Below are positions 26,060-37,509 of a stretch of 64,000 nt of DNA, piece by piece. Made by a program: the position numbers and the translations under genes. Origin of the DNA: Halobellus captivus. Lineage in GTDB: Archaea; Halobacteriota; Halobacteria; Halobacteriales; Haloferacaceae. The DNA is taken from positions 43,182 through 107,181 of the forward strand of contig NZ_VJXQ01000004.1 of assembly GCF_007655485.1 (NCBI RefSeq), in the 5' to 3' direction. The first letter of the stretch is position 1; each line of letters opens with the position of its first letter. The notes under the pieces are model-generated. The model did no database searches, was not told where the DNA came from, and saw nothing but the letters and a program-made list of their open reading frames with translations.

Positions 26060-26725
26060 ATGCAACGACGGACCGTTCTTCGGGCTGTCTCGGCCGCGGG
26101 CGTTGTCGGCACCGCGGGCTGTCTCGGCCTCGGTGACTCCAACCCCCACGTCGTTCTCGACGAGCCCGACCGCGACTACGCGAGCGACGAACTCCCCTAC
26201 CCCGCGTGGGGGCAGCGCGTTCCGGACGTGACGCTTCCTGACCCAATCAGTGGGGACTCGTTCTCCACGCGCTCCGTTGAGATGCCCGCGGTCTACACGT
26301 TCTTCTTCAGCCACTGCGACACCGTCTGTCCCGTGCTGATCCAATCTCTGCGGAACGTACAGACGCATGCTATCGAGGAGGAGTACGCCGACGCGGTCGC
26401 CTTCTTCCCGGTGACGTTCGACCCCGAACGCGACGACCGCGAGCGTCTCGAAACCTACGCCGCGGAAATGAACGTCGCGCTCGACGCTGGAAACTGGCAC
26501 TTCTTGCGCCCGGAATCGGTCGACCGCGCGAAGGCGACCGTCGAGGAGGAGTTCGGCGTCGCGTTCGAGAAAACGCGTCCCGAAGATATGGATACGTATA
26601 TGTTCGTCCACGCGGCGATGACGTACCTCGTGAACGCGGACGGCTACGTGGAGCGTGCGTACCGGACCGACACTCCTGATCCCGAACGACTCATCGAGGA
26701 CCTTCGAGTCGTTCGAAACGGCTAA
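26060..26725 (+). CDS. SCO1/SenC-family copper chaperone lipoprotein
   Basis: This 221-residue protein has a twin-arginine-like start (Q-R-R-T-V-L-R) and a lipobox T-A-G-C at Cys21. The thioredoxin-like domain has the copper-binding C-D-T-V-C (Cys86, Cys90), and a distal histidine in V-H-A-A-M completes the SCO metal site. SCO proteins load copper into the Cu(A) centre of terminal oxidases. A TATA-like CTTATAG lies about 34 nt before the ATG. It heads a run with tlpA-like and ccdA genes, pointing to cuproprotein or cytochrome maturation outside the membrane. Confidence 0.9.
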   Translation: MQRRTVLRAVSAAGVVGTAGCLGLGDSNPHVVLDEPDRDYASDELPYPAWGQRVPDVTLPDPISGDSFSTRSVEMPAVYTFFFSHCDTVCPVLIQSLRNVQTHAIEEEYADAVAFFPVTFDPERDDRERLETYAAEMNVALDAGNWHFLRPESVDRAKATVEEEFGVAFEKTRPEDMDTYMFVHAAMTYLVNADGYVERAYRTDTPDPERLIEDLRVVRNG

Positions 26726-26752
26726 CCCTCACGTTCGAGAGGATCCGACACG

Positions 26753-27289
26753 ATGAACCGACGACACTTCCTGACGGCGATCGGCGGACTCGGGCTCACC
26801 GGTGGGAGTGTCCTCGCCGTCCGCGGCGACTTCCCGAACCTGTTCGGCGAATCCTCGTCCCTCCCGGTCCGCGTCGAAACGATCGACGCGCCCGGGTCCT
26901 CCGCGGGCGAGGTCACGGTCCCGAACGCCGGATCGCCGACGCTCATCGACCTCTTTGCGACCTGGTGTGCCCCTTGTAAGGAACAGATGGACGAACTCTC
27001 GTCAGTCTACGAGGAATACGGCGACCGCGTGACGTTTGTTTCGATCACGAACGAGCGACTCGGCGACACGCTCACCGAACGTGACATCCGTGGGTGGTGG
27101 CGACGCCACCACGGTGCGTGGGCCGTGGGCGTCGACCCCAACAGCGACCTGATGGCTGCCCTCGGCGCAGGCGGGATTCCGTACCACGCGATCGCCGACG
27201 CGTCGGGGACGATCCGCTGGCAACAGGCGGGGCTTTCGACGGCCGAAACGCTTCGGACGGAACTGGACCGGGTGCTCGAAGCGCCGTGA
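26753..27289 (+). CDS. TlpA/ResA-like thioredoxin
   Basis: This 178-residue protein starts with a Tat-like signal (N-R-R-H-F-L-T-A) and has no lipobox cysteine. The thioredoxin fold carries F-A-T-W-C-A-P-C-K (Cys72, Cys75) and the cis-proline in G-I-P-Y-H near residue 143. It probably reduces disulfides or delivers electrons to SCO or apocytochromes, with electrons from the CcdA protein encoded next. The stop codon overlaps the GTG start of ccdA by four bases. Confidence 0.88.
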   Translation: MNRRHFLTAIGGLGLTGGSVLAVRGDFPNLFGESSSLPVRVETIDAPGSSAGEVTVPNAGSPTLIDLFATWCAPCKEQMDELSSVYEEYGDRVTFVSITNERLGDTLTERDIRGWWRRHHGAWAVGVDPNSDLMAALGAGGIPYHAIADASGTIRWQQAGLSTAETLRTELDRVLEAP

Positions 27290-28011
27290 ACCCCCCGATC
27301 AGTTCCCTCGTCGACGGGACCATCGGATGTTTCGGGTTCGTCGGAAGCCTCGGAGCAACCGGCTCAACGGCCTTCCTCGGTGCCGTCGTCTTCGCCGCCA
27401 GCGCCGGAATCGCGACGTTTTTCGCCCCGTGTGCGTTCCCGCTCCTCCCCGGCTACGTCGGGTTTTACCTCGGCCGCGACGACAGCTCTCCGGCGCTCGT
27501 TTCCGGACTCACGGTAGCCACGGGGGCGATCCTGGCTCTCGGTGGGATCGCCGGACTCGCGTTCGCCGTCGGACAGCGCCTCACCTCGGTTCTCCCGCTT
27601 TTCGAGCCGATTATCGGCGGCGCGCTGGTCGTCTTCGGTGTGCTCGTCCTCTCCGGACGCGCCTCACCGACGATACCGCTCCCGAACCGGCCCGAGTCGC
27701 TGTTCGGGTTCGGCGTCTTCGGTGCCGTTTACGCACTCGCGGCGGCGGGCTGCGTCGTTCCGCTCTTTCTCGGCGTCCTCGCGCAGGCCTCGTCGCTGCC
27801 GCCCGGCCGCGGACTCCTCGTGTTGGGGACGTACGCCGGAACCGTCGCCGTTCCGTTGCTGGGCGTAACCCTGCTCTCCGACGCAGGCGTCACCGCTTGG
27901 CGCTCGCTCGGCGGATATGCCGGGCGGATGAAGCAGGCTTCCGGTGTTCTCCTCGTCCTCGCTGGAATCGGCCAACTGTACCTCTCGATCGTCGTCCTGA
28001 ACGTTATCTGA
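27286..28011 (+). CDS. ccdA: Cytochrome c biogenesis / thiol-transfer membrane protein CcdA
   Basis: This 241-residue protein has six membrane helices. The two redox cysteines sit in F-F-A-P-C-A-F-P-L-L-P-G-Y (helix 1) and A-A-A-G-C-V-V-P-L-F (helix 4), the DsbD/CcdA pattern. It carries reducing equivalents across the membrane to the TlpA-like protein. The GTG at 27286 overlaps the tlpA stop (GTGA). The frame stays open upstream of it, but that part is a shadow of tlpA. Confidence 0.9.
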   Translation: MNPPISSLVDGTIGCFGFVGSLGATGSTAFLGAVVFAASAGIATFFAPCAFPLLPGYVGFYLGRDDSSPALVSGLTVATGAILALGGIAGLAFAVGQRLTSVLPLFEPIIGGALVVFGVLVLSGRASPTIPLPNRPESLFGFGVFGAVYALAAAGCVVPLFLGVLAQASSLPPGRGLLVLGTYAGTVAVPLLGVTLLSDAGVTAWRSLGGYAGRMKQASGVLLVLAGIGQLYLSIVVLNVI

Positions 28012-28091
28012 GCCGAGAGCGGCCGTCTGATCCCGAGTTGGGCTTGGGGCGAAAGACGCTTCACATTCGGAGACCTTCTTCTGTGTACTGG

Positions 28092-28973
28092 ATGACAGAC
28101 TCGACAGTTTCACCGGACCTCCCCGCTGACACCCGTCTCGGCCGGACCGCGCTCCGCGTCGACGATCTAGAGGCGATGATCGACTTCTATCGGACGGTCG
28201 TCGGTTTGGAACTCTTCGATCGGCGCGCCGATGGCGCGACATTGGGCGTCGACAACACCCCACTTCTCGAACTCGACCGCGATTCCGACGCGCCGCCTCG
28301 CGAGCGGAACCAGGCCGGACTGTTTCACAACGCGTTCCTCGTCCCGTCACGGACCGCGCTGGGGGCCGCACTCGAACGCGTTCAAGACCACTGGCGGCTC
28401 GACGGCGCCTCGGACCATCGAGTGAGCGAGGCGCTGTACCTCTCGGACCCCGAAGGGAACGGAATCGAAATCTACCGCGACCGCCCCCGAGACCAGTGGC
28501 CGAGGACGGCCGACGGCGGCGTCGAGATGCCGACGCTCCCGCTGGATCTCGACGACGTCGCCTCGGCGTCCGACGGCGCCCCGGTGGCTCCCGAAGGGAC
28601 GACGCTCGGCCACGTTCACTTGGAAGTTACTTCGATCGCTGAGACGCGCCGATTCTACGTCGAGACGCTCGGGTTCGACGTGCAGATGGACGTCGGCTCC
28701 GCGCTGTTCGTCTCCGCGGGCGGGTATCACCACCACTTCGGGCTGAACGCCTGGAACGGCCGGTCGGCACCGGCGGGCGGCCGCGGACTGGCGTGGGTAG
28801 AGATCGTTGTCCCCGGCGGCGACGCGCTCGACCGATTCCGCGAGCGACTCGAAGGTGCCGAAATCGACGCATCCGACGTCGATCCCGGAGATCCGGATAA
28901 CGGTCAGTCGGCGATTCACGTCGTCGATCCGAACGGTATTCCGCTTCGGGTCCGCGTTGACCCGTCCTGCTGA
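28092..28973 (+). CDS. Two-domain VOC (glyoxalase/extradiol dioxygenase-like) protein, CatE type
   Basis: This 293-residue protein has two VOC modules, about residues 12-125 (G-R-T-A-L-R-V-D-D-L) and 165-290 (G-H-V-H-L-E-V-T-S). Histidine and glutamate residues of the second half (H-V-H, E-I-V-V) could bind a divalent metal. The arrangement resembles CatE-like catechol 2,3-dioxygenase homologues, but the substrate cannot be told. The ATG at 28092 is the first in frame with sensible sequence. It lies 80 bp after ccdA on the same strand and may not belong to the thiol pathway. Confidence 0.85.
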   Translation: MTDSTVSPDLPADTRLGRTALRVDDLEAMIDFYRTVVGLELFDRRADGATLGVDNTPLLELDRDSDAPPRERNQAGLFHNAFLVPSRTALGAALERVQDHWRLDGASDHRVSEALYLSDPEGNGIEIYRDRPRDQWPRTADGGVEMPTLPLDLDDVASASDGAPVAPEGTTLGHVHLEVTSIAETRRFYVETLGFDVQMDVGSALFVSAGGYHHHFGLNAWNGRSAPAGGRGLAWVEIVVPGGDALDRFRERLEGAEIDASDVDPGDPDNGQSAIHVVDPNGIPLRVRVDPSC

Positions 28974-28995
28974 CCCATCCCGCTGACCCGTCCTG
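28957..28995. repeat. 13-bp tandem repeat across a stop codon
   Basis: TGACCCGTCCTGC occurs at 28957-28969 and 28983-28995, with a two-mismatch copy between them (28970-28982). The array covers the last codons and the TGA of the VOC gene, so slippage here could move the stop. Confidence 0.85.
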
Positions 28996-29058
28996 CTAAC
29001 GACTCAGGCTGTGGATACGTTTGGGGTTTGCGTCCTTGCCGTTGACGCACGTTCGACC

Positions 29059-31692
<2,634 letters not shown>

Positions 31693-31991
31693 TGGGAGAA
31701 GATAGCCGAGTACGACTTATTAACTTCACTGCTACTAAACCGGGTGATCTTCCCCTCTTCTTAACAAATTTCTATATTTAGTTATTACTCGAACCGGCAT
31801 CTCTCCGCATTACCAGTGTGGGTTGTCAACACGGCCGACAGTATAAATACAGCGTAGCGCGCATCACTCAATTATATCGTGTATCGGCGCTGCCGCAGTC
31901 AGATAGACGCTGCCGACGATTCCCCGATGGACGCTTCTATCGGCATCGAACCCGCCTCAAACACTCCGCTGCTACCCACGTTCTCCCATCG
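31693..31991. other. AT-rich intergenic region with a TATA-like element
   Basis: About 300 bases separate the P-type ATPase and the dehydrogenase, which are divergent. The part near 31750-31790 is AT-rich, and AGTATAAATACA near 31838-31850 is a good TATA candidate for the plus-strand cluster, implying a leader of about 115 nt. Confidence 0.5.
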
Positions 31992-33026
31992 ATGAACCGG
32001 AAGTCCCTGTTCTTTACCGAGCCTCACGGAACCGCGATCAGGTCCACCTCCGTGGATATGGACTCGACGGACGTGCTCGTCGAAACGAGCGTGTCGGGCG
32101 TCAGCGCCGGGACCGAACTGCTCATCTACCGCGGCGAGGCGCCGACGGAACTCCCGGCCGACGAGACGCTCGATTCGCTCGACGGCGATCTCTCGTTCCC
32201 GCTTCGGTACGGCTACGCCGCCGTCGGCGACGTGGTTTCGGTCGGTGACGCGGTCGACGACGAGTGGGTGGGCCGATCGGTGTTCGCGCTCACGCCGCAC
32301 GAGACCCACTTCGCGATTCCGCCCGCTGACGTGATCCCGGTGCCCGAAGACGTCGACAGCGAGTCGATGGCGCTGTTTCCCTCGGTCGAGACGGCGACGT
32401 CGCTCGTGCTCGACGGCCGACCGCGGATCGGCGAGGAGGTCGTGGTGTTCGGAGCGGGCGTCGTCGGCCTCTGTACGATCGCGATCCTCTCGTCGTTCCC
32501 CCTCGACCGACTCATCGCGGTCGAACCGATCCCGGAACGGCGCGACCGTGCCGTGGCGATGGGTGCGGACCTCGCCGTCGCTCCGGACGCGCTCGACGAT
32601 GTCCTTGACGCGGAGGCGGGCGGTGCGAGCGCCCGCGATCACTCGTCACCGTCCGGTGCCGACCTGGTGTACGAACTCTCCGGTCGACCGGAGACGCTCG
32701 ACGCCGCGGTCGCGGCCGCCGGATACGACAGTCGCGTCGTCGTGGGGTCGTGGTACGGTGACAAGCCGTCGACGGTCGATCTCGGCGGATCGTTTCACCG
32801 CGACCGAATCTCGGTCGAATCGAGTCAGGTGAGCACCCTCGCACCGGCGATCCGGGGTCGGTGGACGAACGTCCGCCGCGCGTCGGTGGCGCTCGAAGAA
32901 CTCCGCGCGATGGACGCCGCGTCACTCATCACCCATCGGATTCCGTTCGACGAGGCCTCAGAGGCGTATCGTCTTCTCGACGAACGCGCGGACGGCGTCC
33001 TGCAAGTCCTGCTCACCTACGAGTGA
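31992..33026 (+). CDS. Medium-chain dehydrogenase (zinc-less alcohol dehydrogenase-like)
   Basis: This 344-residue MDR-superfamily protein has the Rossmann motif V-V-F-G-A-G-V-V-G-L near residue 160 and an acidic residue after the second strand (A-V-E-P-I-P), favouring NAD(H). The catalytic-zinc cysteine and histidine of classical alcohol dehydrogenases are not apparent. It ends 6 bp before the PTPS-fold gene, so the two are probably co-transcribed and act on the same, unknown, product. The ATG at 31992 is chosen because the longer frame adds a Cys/Arg-rich leader. Confidence 0.87.
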   Translation: MNRKSLFFTEPHGTAIRSTSVDMDSTDVLVETSVSGVSAGTELLIYRGEAPTELPADETLDSLDGDLSFPLRYGYAAVGDVVSVGDAVDDEWVGRSVFALTPHETHFAIPPADVIPVPEDVDSESMALFPSVETATSLVLDGRPRIGEEVVVFGAGVVGLCTIAILSSFPLDRLIAVEPIPERRDRAVAMGADLAVAPDALDDVLDAEAGGASARDHSSPSGADLVYELSGRPETLDAAVAAAGYDSRVVVGSWYGDKPSTVDLGGSFHRDRISVESSQVSTLAPAIRGRWTNVRRASVALEELRAMDAASLITHRIPFDEASEAYRLLDERADGVLQVLLTYE

Positions 33027-33032
33027 TTCATT

Positions 33033-33440
33033 ATGTTCGACCCTGAGCGTACTGACGTGTACGAACTGACGGTCACGCGGGACTTCATGGCTCAGCACTT
33101 TCTCACCGTGCCCGACCCAGGGCCGGAGGGAGACGTTCACAGCCACCACTTCACGGTCGAAATCTGCTTCGAGGGCCCGGTACTGGGCGAATACGGATAC
33201 CTGGTCGATATCGACGTTGTCGAGACTATCCTCGACGATCTGGAGGATCGATACCGCGACGCGCTTCTCAACGACCTCCCCGAGTTCGAGGGGTTGAATC
33301 CGAGCGTCGAACACTTCGCCCGTCTGTTCGGCGACCGCGTCGAGAGCTACCTCGCAGATCCGACACCGGAGGGGTTGACCGTCCGAATCTGGGAGGACGA
33401 CGTCTCGTGGGCCGGACACACCCGACGGCTCGACGGGTGA
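33033..33440 (+). CDS. 6-pyruvoyl-tetrahydropterin synthase-fold protein with altered catalytic residues
   Basis: This 135-residue protein is of the PTPS/QueD family (COG0720). The zinc ligands are kept: His22 in A-Q-H, and His36 and His38 in H-S-H. The pterin-anchoring glutamates appear kept too, Glu93 in N-P-S-V-E and Glu121 in I-W-E-D. The catalytic cysteine that normally stands a few residues before H-G-H is replaced, with Glu32 at about that place. The Asp-His of the catalytic triad is not recognisable near residue 77. It should bind a pterin-like molecule but probably does not do the QueD or PTPS reaction. It sits between a dehydrogenase (6 bp) and a methyltransferase (19 bp). Confidence 0.85.
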   Translation: MFDPERTDVYELTVTRDFMAQHFLTVPDPGPEGDVHSHHFTVEICFEGPVLGEYGYLVDIDVVETILDDLEDRYRDALLNDLPEFEGLNPSVEHFARLFGDRVESYLADPTPEGLTVRIWEDDVSWAGHTRRLDG

Positions 33441-33459
33441 TGCCGGTGTCCGATCACCA

Positions 33460-34362
33460 ATGAACCACGCTCGCGCCCGATATCTGGAGTCGAAGCGCTC
33501 CGTCGACGACCGCGCGCTCGCTCCCCGCGTCACCGAACGAATGCGTTCGGAACTCGACTCGAACCCGACCGTCGTCGAAGTGGGATGCGGCACCGGAGCG
33601 ACGGTCCCGCGCCTGCTCGCTTGGGGGATCGACTCTGGGGAGTATCACGGGGTCGATACCGACGAGACCGTCGTCTCCTTCGCTCGCCGTGTGCGCCCGA
33701 TGGGGCTCGAACGGGCTGGATACACGGTTGTCGACACTGCCGCTGACCGGTCGCTATCGATTTCCGGATCCGCCGGTGGGTCGACAGAGGGCTGCGATTT
33801 CACTGTCTCCGATCTCCGCGTCACGTTCGAGGCGTGCGAGGCGATCGAGACGCTCACGTCGATTTCCGATATCGATCTCGTGGTCGCGCAGTCGTTCGCT
33901 GATCTGGTCTCGCTCCCGCTGTTGATCGACGCGATCGAGGCGGCGCTCCGCCCCGGCGGGTTGGCGTATCTCCCGATCACCTTCGACGGTGGGACGATCT
34001 TCCAACCGGACCACCCGGCCGACGAGTCGGTTGAGCGTGCCTACCACGCCGCGATCGACGACCTCCCCGGGCGCGACGTTCACGCGGGACGGCACCTGGC
34101 CGACCTCCTCCGCCGACGCGAGGGGGAACTGATCGCGATGGCGAGTTCGGACTGGATCGTCCGTCCCCAGAACGGTTCCTACCCGGACGACGAACGGTAT
34201 TTCCTCGGACAGATCCTCCGGTTCGTCGAGGAGGCGATTTCGTCGGCTTCGGCTGAGCCGTCCGAGTTCGACGATTGGCTCGCGACGCGTCGTCGACAGC
34301 TCGACGCGGGGGAACTCCTGTACGTCGCGCACGGATACGATCTCCTCTATCGGACTCGGTAG
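33460..34362 (+). CDS. Class I SAM-dependent methyltransferase
   Basis: This 300-residue protein has motif I V-V-E-V-G-C-G-T-G-A-T near residue 38 and an acidic residue in Y-H-G-V-D-T-D that would hold the SAM ribose. The post-motif strand L-V-V-A-Q-S-F-A-D ends in a place typical of small-molecule methylases. It closes the three-gene cluster with the dehydrogenase and PTPS-like gene and may modify the same product. The specific substrate is unknown. Confidence 0.85.
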   Translation: MNHARARYLESKRSVDDRALAPRVTERMRSELDSNPTVVEVGCGTGATVPRLLAWGIDSGEYHGVDTDETVVSFARRVRPMGLERAGYTVVDTAADRSLSISGSAGGSTEGCDFTVSDLRVTFEACEAIETLTSISDIDLVVAQSFADLVSLPLLIDAIEAALRPGGLAYLPITFDGGTIFQPDHPADESVERAYHAAIDDLPGRDVHAGRHLADLLRRREGELIAMASSDWIVRPQNGSYPDDERYFLGQILRFVEEAISSASAEPSEFDDWLATRRRQLDAGELLYVAHGYDLLYRTR

Positions 34363-34587
34363 TTCCAGTTGTTGAACATTTCCCTGGGAGACACCGTCAT
34401 TATTGATAATTCAACTTTCATATAGTTAAAAATGACAGTAAATTTCTCCCTACGACGATATTTGTATTCAACAACTACCCTAACCGCTTGAATGCAGTTT
34501 TCTATGTACCAAATCTATTTTGAATAGATTATACTACTAAATATATTACTATTCCTTTCCATTTTCCGAGGCACGAGTCGGACGGGC
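34363..34587. other. AT-rich island with inverted repeats
   Basis: The stretch is much richer in A+T than its surroundings. AGTTGTTGAA (34367-34376) and TTCAACAACT (34467-34476) are perfect 10-bp inverted repeats 90 bp apart. AATCTATT/AATAGATT (34512-34530) is an 8-bp hairpin with a 3-nt loop. No gene is seen. It may end the methyltransferase transcript, or be an old insertion. Confidence 0.65.
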
Positions 34588-34598
34588 AAATATAAATC
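34588..34598 (+). promoter_or_regulatory. TATA box of the DUF1028 gene
   Basis: AAATATAAATC is centred about 28 nt before the ATG at 34621, the classic spacing for a leaderless haloarchaeal transcript; no ribosome binding site is needed. Confidence 0.75.
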
Positions 34599-34620
34599 AG
34601 TGCAGGGAACAAGCAACGGT

Positions 34621-35310
34621 ATGCGCTACGCCCCTGGAACTTTCTCGATAGCCGCACGCGACCCCGAAACCGAGACGTTCGGTACAGCAGTGACCACGGG
34701 GACCGTTTCGGTCGGCGCGACGTGCCCGTACGTGAGTTCGAACGCGGCCGCGCTGACGCAGGCGTTCACGAGGACGGAGCACGGGCGCGACGCCGTGGCG
34801 CGGGTCGATTCGGCTGAATCGGTCGATGACGCCTTCGAGTCGCTTCTCGCGGCCGACGAGCACGCCGACTACCGACAGGTGCACGGCGTCGACGCCGAAA
34901 CGGAGTTCGTCTTTACGGGCGATCACTGCAGCGAGTGGGCGGGCTCTCGCGTCGGCGAGCACTACACTGTCGCCGGAAATCTCCTTGCTGGCCCCGAAGT
35001 GGTCGAGGCCGCGGCCGACGCGTACGAGGAAACTCAGGGCGATATGGCCGAACGACTCGTTTCCGCGCTGGAGGCGGGCGAACGTGCCGGTGGCGACGAC
35101 CGCGGCGAGATGAGCGCGGCGATTCTCGTTCACGCGCCCGAGCCGGAGTTCTATCACAACCTCCGGGTAGACCTCTCCGAGACGCCGGTCTCCGATCTCC
35201 GAACGCTGCTCGAAGAGGCGCGCGAGGCGAAAGAGCGGGTTCGGATCGAGACCGACAAGTTGTTCGAGGAGTACCCCGCGGAACTACTGGATTTCGGCGT
35301 GAAATACTGA
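34621..35310 (+). CDS. DUF1028 protein (Ntn-hydrolase-like)
   Basis: This 229-residue protein starts with T-F-S-I-A-A-R-D-P, the DUF1028 hallmark, followed by G-T-A-V-T-T and a G-A-T-C-P-Y-V segment. The C-terminal region ends in Leu/Glu-rich helices. The family is thought to be an Ntn-hydrolase relative often found near peptide or amino-acid metabolism genes; here a peptide-type ABC importer lies just downstream on the opposite strand. Its exact reaction is not known. The ATG at 34621 is supported by the TATA spacing. Confidence 0.85.
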   Translation: MRYAPGTFSIAARDPETETFGTAVTTGTVSVGATCPYVSSNAAALTQAFTRTEHGRDAVARVDSAESVDDAFESLLAADEHADYRQVHGVDAETEFVFTGDHCSEWAGSRVGEHYTVAGNLLAGPEVVEAAADAYEETQGDMAERLVSALEAGERAGGDDRGEMSAAILVHAPEPEFYHNLRVDLSETPVSDLRTLLEEAREAKERVRIETDKLFEEYPAELLDFGVKY

Positions 35311-35337
35311 AAAACGCGCGGCGGTCGGTCCGCCTCC

Positions 35338-37509
35338 TCAGTCGGATCCAGCGACCTCTCTTTTCTCTCTGGGGGCGATGAACGAGTCGCGCTCGCTCAT
35401 CTCAGCGACCGAGAGGTGACAGGAGATGCGGTGGTCGTCGTCCCCGACCGCCTCCAACTCCGGTACCTCTTGCTCGCAGACGTCGCCGATCTTCTTCGGA
35501 CAGCGCGTCTGGAACGGGCAACCCGACGGCGGATCGATCGGGCTGGGGACGCTTCCTTCCAGGAGGATCCGGTCGGTTTTCCGCTTCGGATCCGCGTGCG
35601 GGACCGCCGACAGGAGACTCTCCGTGTAGGGGTGGAAGGGTGCCGAGAAGATGTCACCGATACGTCCGAACTCGGCGATCTTGCCGAGGTACATCACGGC
35701 CACGCGGTCGCAGATGTGCCGGACGACGCCGATGTTGTGCGAGATGAACAGATACGAGATGTTCGACTCCTCTTGGATCTCGTTGAGCAGATTCAGGATC
35801 TGCGCCTGGACGCTCACGTCGAGCGCGGACACTGGCTCGTCGCAGACGATGAGCTTGGGTTCGACGGCGAGCGCGTGCGCGATGGCGACGCGCTGCTGTT
35901 GGCCGCCGGAGAACTCGTGGGGGTACTTGTTCGCGGCGTCGCCCGAGAGGCCGACGCGTTCGAGCAGCTCTCGAACCCGCTGGCGCTTCTCCTCGCCGGT
36001 CGCGATGTCGTGTCGCTCCATCGCGCGGCCGATGATCCGTCCCACGGGCTTTCGCGGATTGAGCGAGCTGTGCGGGTCCTGGAAGATGATCTGCATCTCG
36101 CGGCGCAGACTTCGGATGGCGCCGGATCCAAGGTCGTGGATCGGTTCGCCCTCGAAGTACACCTCGCCGCCGGTCGGTTCCAACAGCCGGAGCACCGTGC
36201 GGGCGACCGTCGACTTGCCACAGCCGGATTCGCCGACGAGGCCGACCGTTTCGCCCGGATAGATGTCGAAGCTCACGTCGTCGACGGCCTTGACGTACCG
36301 TCGTTCGATCGTCGGCAGACCGCCGCCCTCGCGGGAGAGTCGAACGTTTCCGAGCAGCCCTTCGCCCGCACTGAAGTACTTCTTTAGGTTGCGGACCTCG
36401 AACAGCGGCTCCCCCGAGCGGTCGATCTCCCTCCTTCCGCCGCCCGATTTGGCGGCGGTGCTCTCAGAGAGGTCGAGGTCGTCGGCGTGAATACACGCCG
36501 CTCGCGAGGATCCGTCACCGACTCCTTCGAGCGCTGGATCGCCCCCGCTCCGACAGGCCTCCGTGGCGTGCGGACACCGCGGCGCGAAGTTGCAGCCGCT
36601 CGGCAGATCCGAGAGGTCGGGCATCGCCCCGTCGAGCGTCGGCAGCTCGTCGTATTCGGTTTCGACCTCCGGAATCGAATCGATGAGTGACCGCGTGTAG
36701 GGGTGTCGCGGACGCTCGAAGAGGTGATCCAGTTCGGCCGTCTCGACGAGGTTCCCCGCGTACATCACGCCGACGTGGTCGCACGTCTGCGCGACGACGC
36801 CGAGGTTGTGGGTGATCATCAGGACGGCCGTGTTCTCGCGCTCCTGCATCTCGTTGAGCAGGTCGAGAATCTTCGCCTGGGTCGTCACGTCGAGCGCCGT
36901 CGTCGGTTCGTCGGCGATGATGAGGTCCGGTTCGCAGGAGAACCCGATGGCGACAAGCACGCGCTGGCGCATCCCGCCGGAGAACTCGTGCGGGTAGTCG
37001 TCGATTCGCTCTTCGGCGTCCGGGATACCCACGTCGTCCATCGACTCGATCGCGAGCCGTCGCGCCTCGGACTTCGAGACGCTCTGGTGTCGCCGGATCG
37101 TCTCGATGATCTGCTCGCCGACCGTCATCACCGGGTTCAGTGACGACATCGGGTCCTGCGGGATCATCGCGATCCGGTTCCCGCGGATGTCGCGCATCTC
37201 CTTTTCGCTCTTCTGCAGGAGGTCCTCTCCGTCGAAGACGACCTGCCCGTCGGTGATCTCTCCGGGCGGGTCGATCAATCGCATTATCGATCTCGCGGTG
37301 ACGGACTTCCCGGCACCGGACTCGCCGACGAGCCCCATCGTGTCGCCGCGTTCCAACGAGAACGACACCCTGTTGGACGCGACGACCGGTTCGGTTTCCG
37401 TTCGGAATTCGGTTCGCAGCCCACGCACGTCGAGCAGGGGCTGGTCCGCCGACGAGTCGGCGGTGGACGATGCGACCGGGTCGGCGTCTTCGGCCTGTTG
37501 TGCGCTCAT
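35338..37509 (-). CDS. Peptide ABC transporter ATP-binding protein, fused DppD-DppF
   Basis: This 723-residue protein has two complete ATPase domains. The first has G-E-S-G-A-G-K-S (Walker A), F-S-G-G-M-R-Q-R (signature) and I-I-A-D-E-P (Walker B). The second has G-E-S-G-C-G-K-S-T, F-S-G-G-Q-Q-Q-R and I-V-C-D-E-P. Each is followed by an oligopeptide-type C-terminal domain with cysteines (C-N-F-A-P-R-C-P and C-P-F-Q-T-R-C-P) that in Dpp/Opp systems may hold an Fe-S cluster. It powers uptake through the two permeases. Its start overlaps the dppC stop by four bases. Confidence 0.94.
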   Translation of the reverse strand: MSAQQAEDADPVASSTADSSADQPLLDVRGLRTEFRTETEPVVASNRVSFSLERGDTMGLVGESGAGKSVTARSIMRLIDPPGEITDGQVVFDGEDLLQKSEKEMRDIRGNRIAMIPQDPMSSLNPVMTVGEQIIETIRRHQSVSKSEARRLAIESMDDVGIPDAEERIDDYPHEFSGGMRQRVLVAIGFSCEPDLIIADEPTTALDVTTQAKILDLLNEMQERENTAVLMITHNLGVVAQTCDHVGVMYAGNLVETAELDHLFERPRHPYTRSLIDSIPEVETEYDELPTLDGAMPDLSDLPSGCNFAPRCPHATEACRSGGDPALEGVGDGSSRAACIHADDLDLSESTAAKSGGGRREIDRSGEPLFEVRNLKKYFSAGEGLLGNVRLSREGGGLPTIERRYVKAVDDVSFDIYPGETVGLVGESGCGKSTVARTVLRLLEPTGGEVYFEGEPIHDLGSGAIRSLRREMQIIFQDPHSSLNPRKPVGRIIGRAMERHDIATGEEKRQRVRELLERVGLSGDAANKYPHEFSGGQQQRVAIAHALAVEPKLIVCDEPVSALDVSVQAQILNLLNEIQEESNISYLFISHNIGVVRHICDRVAVMYLGKIAEFGRIGDIFSAPFHPYTESLLSAVPHADPKRKTDRILLEGSVPSPIDPPSGCPFQTRCPKKIGDVCEQEVPELEAVGDDDHRISCHLSVAEMSERDSFIAPREKREVAGSD

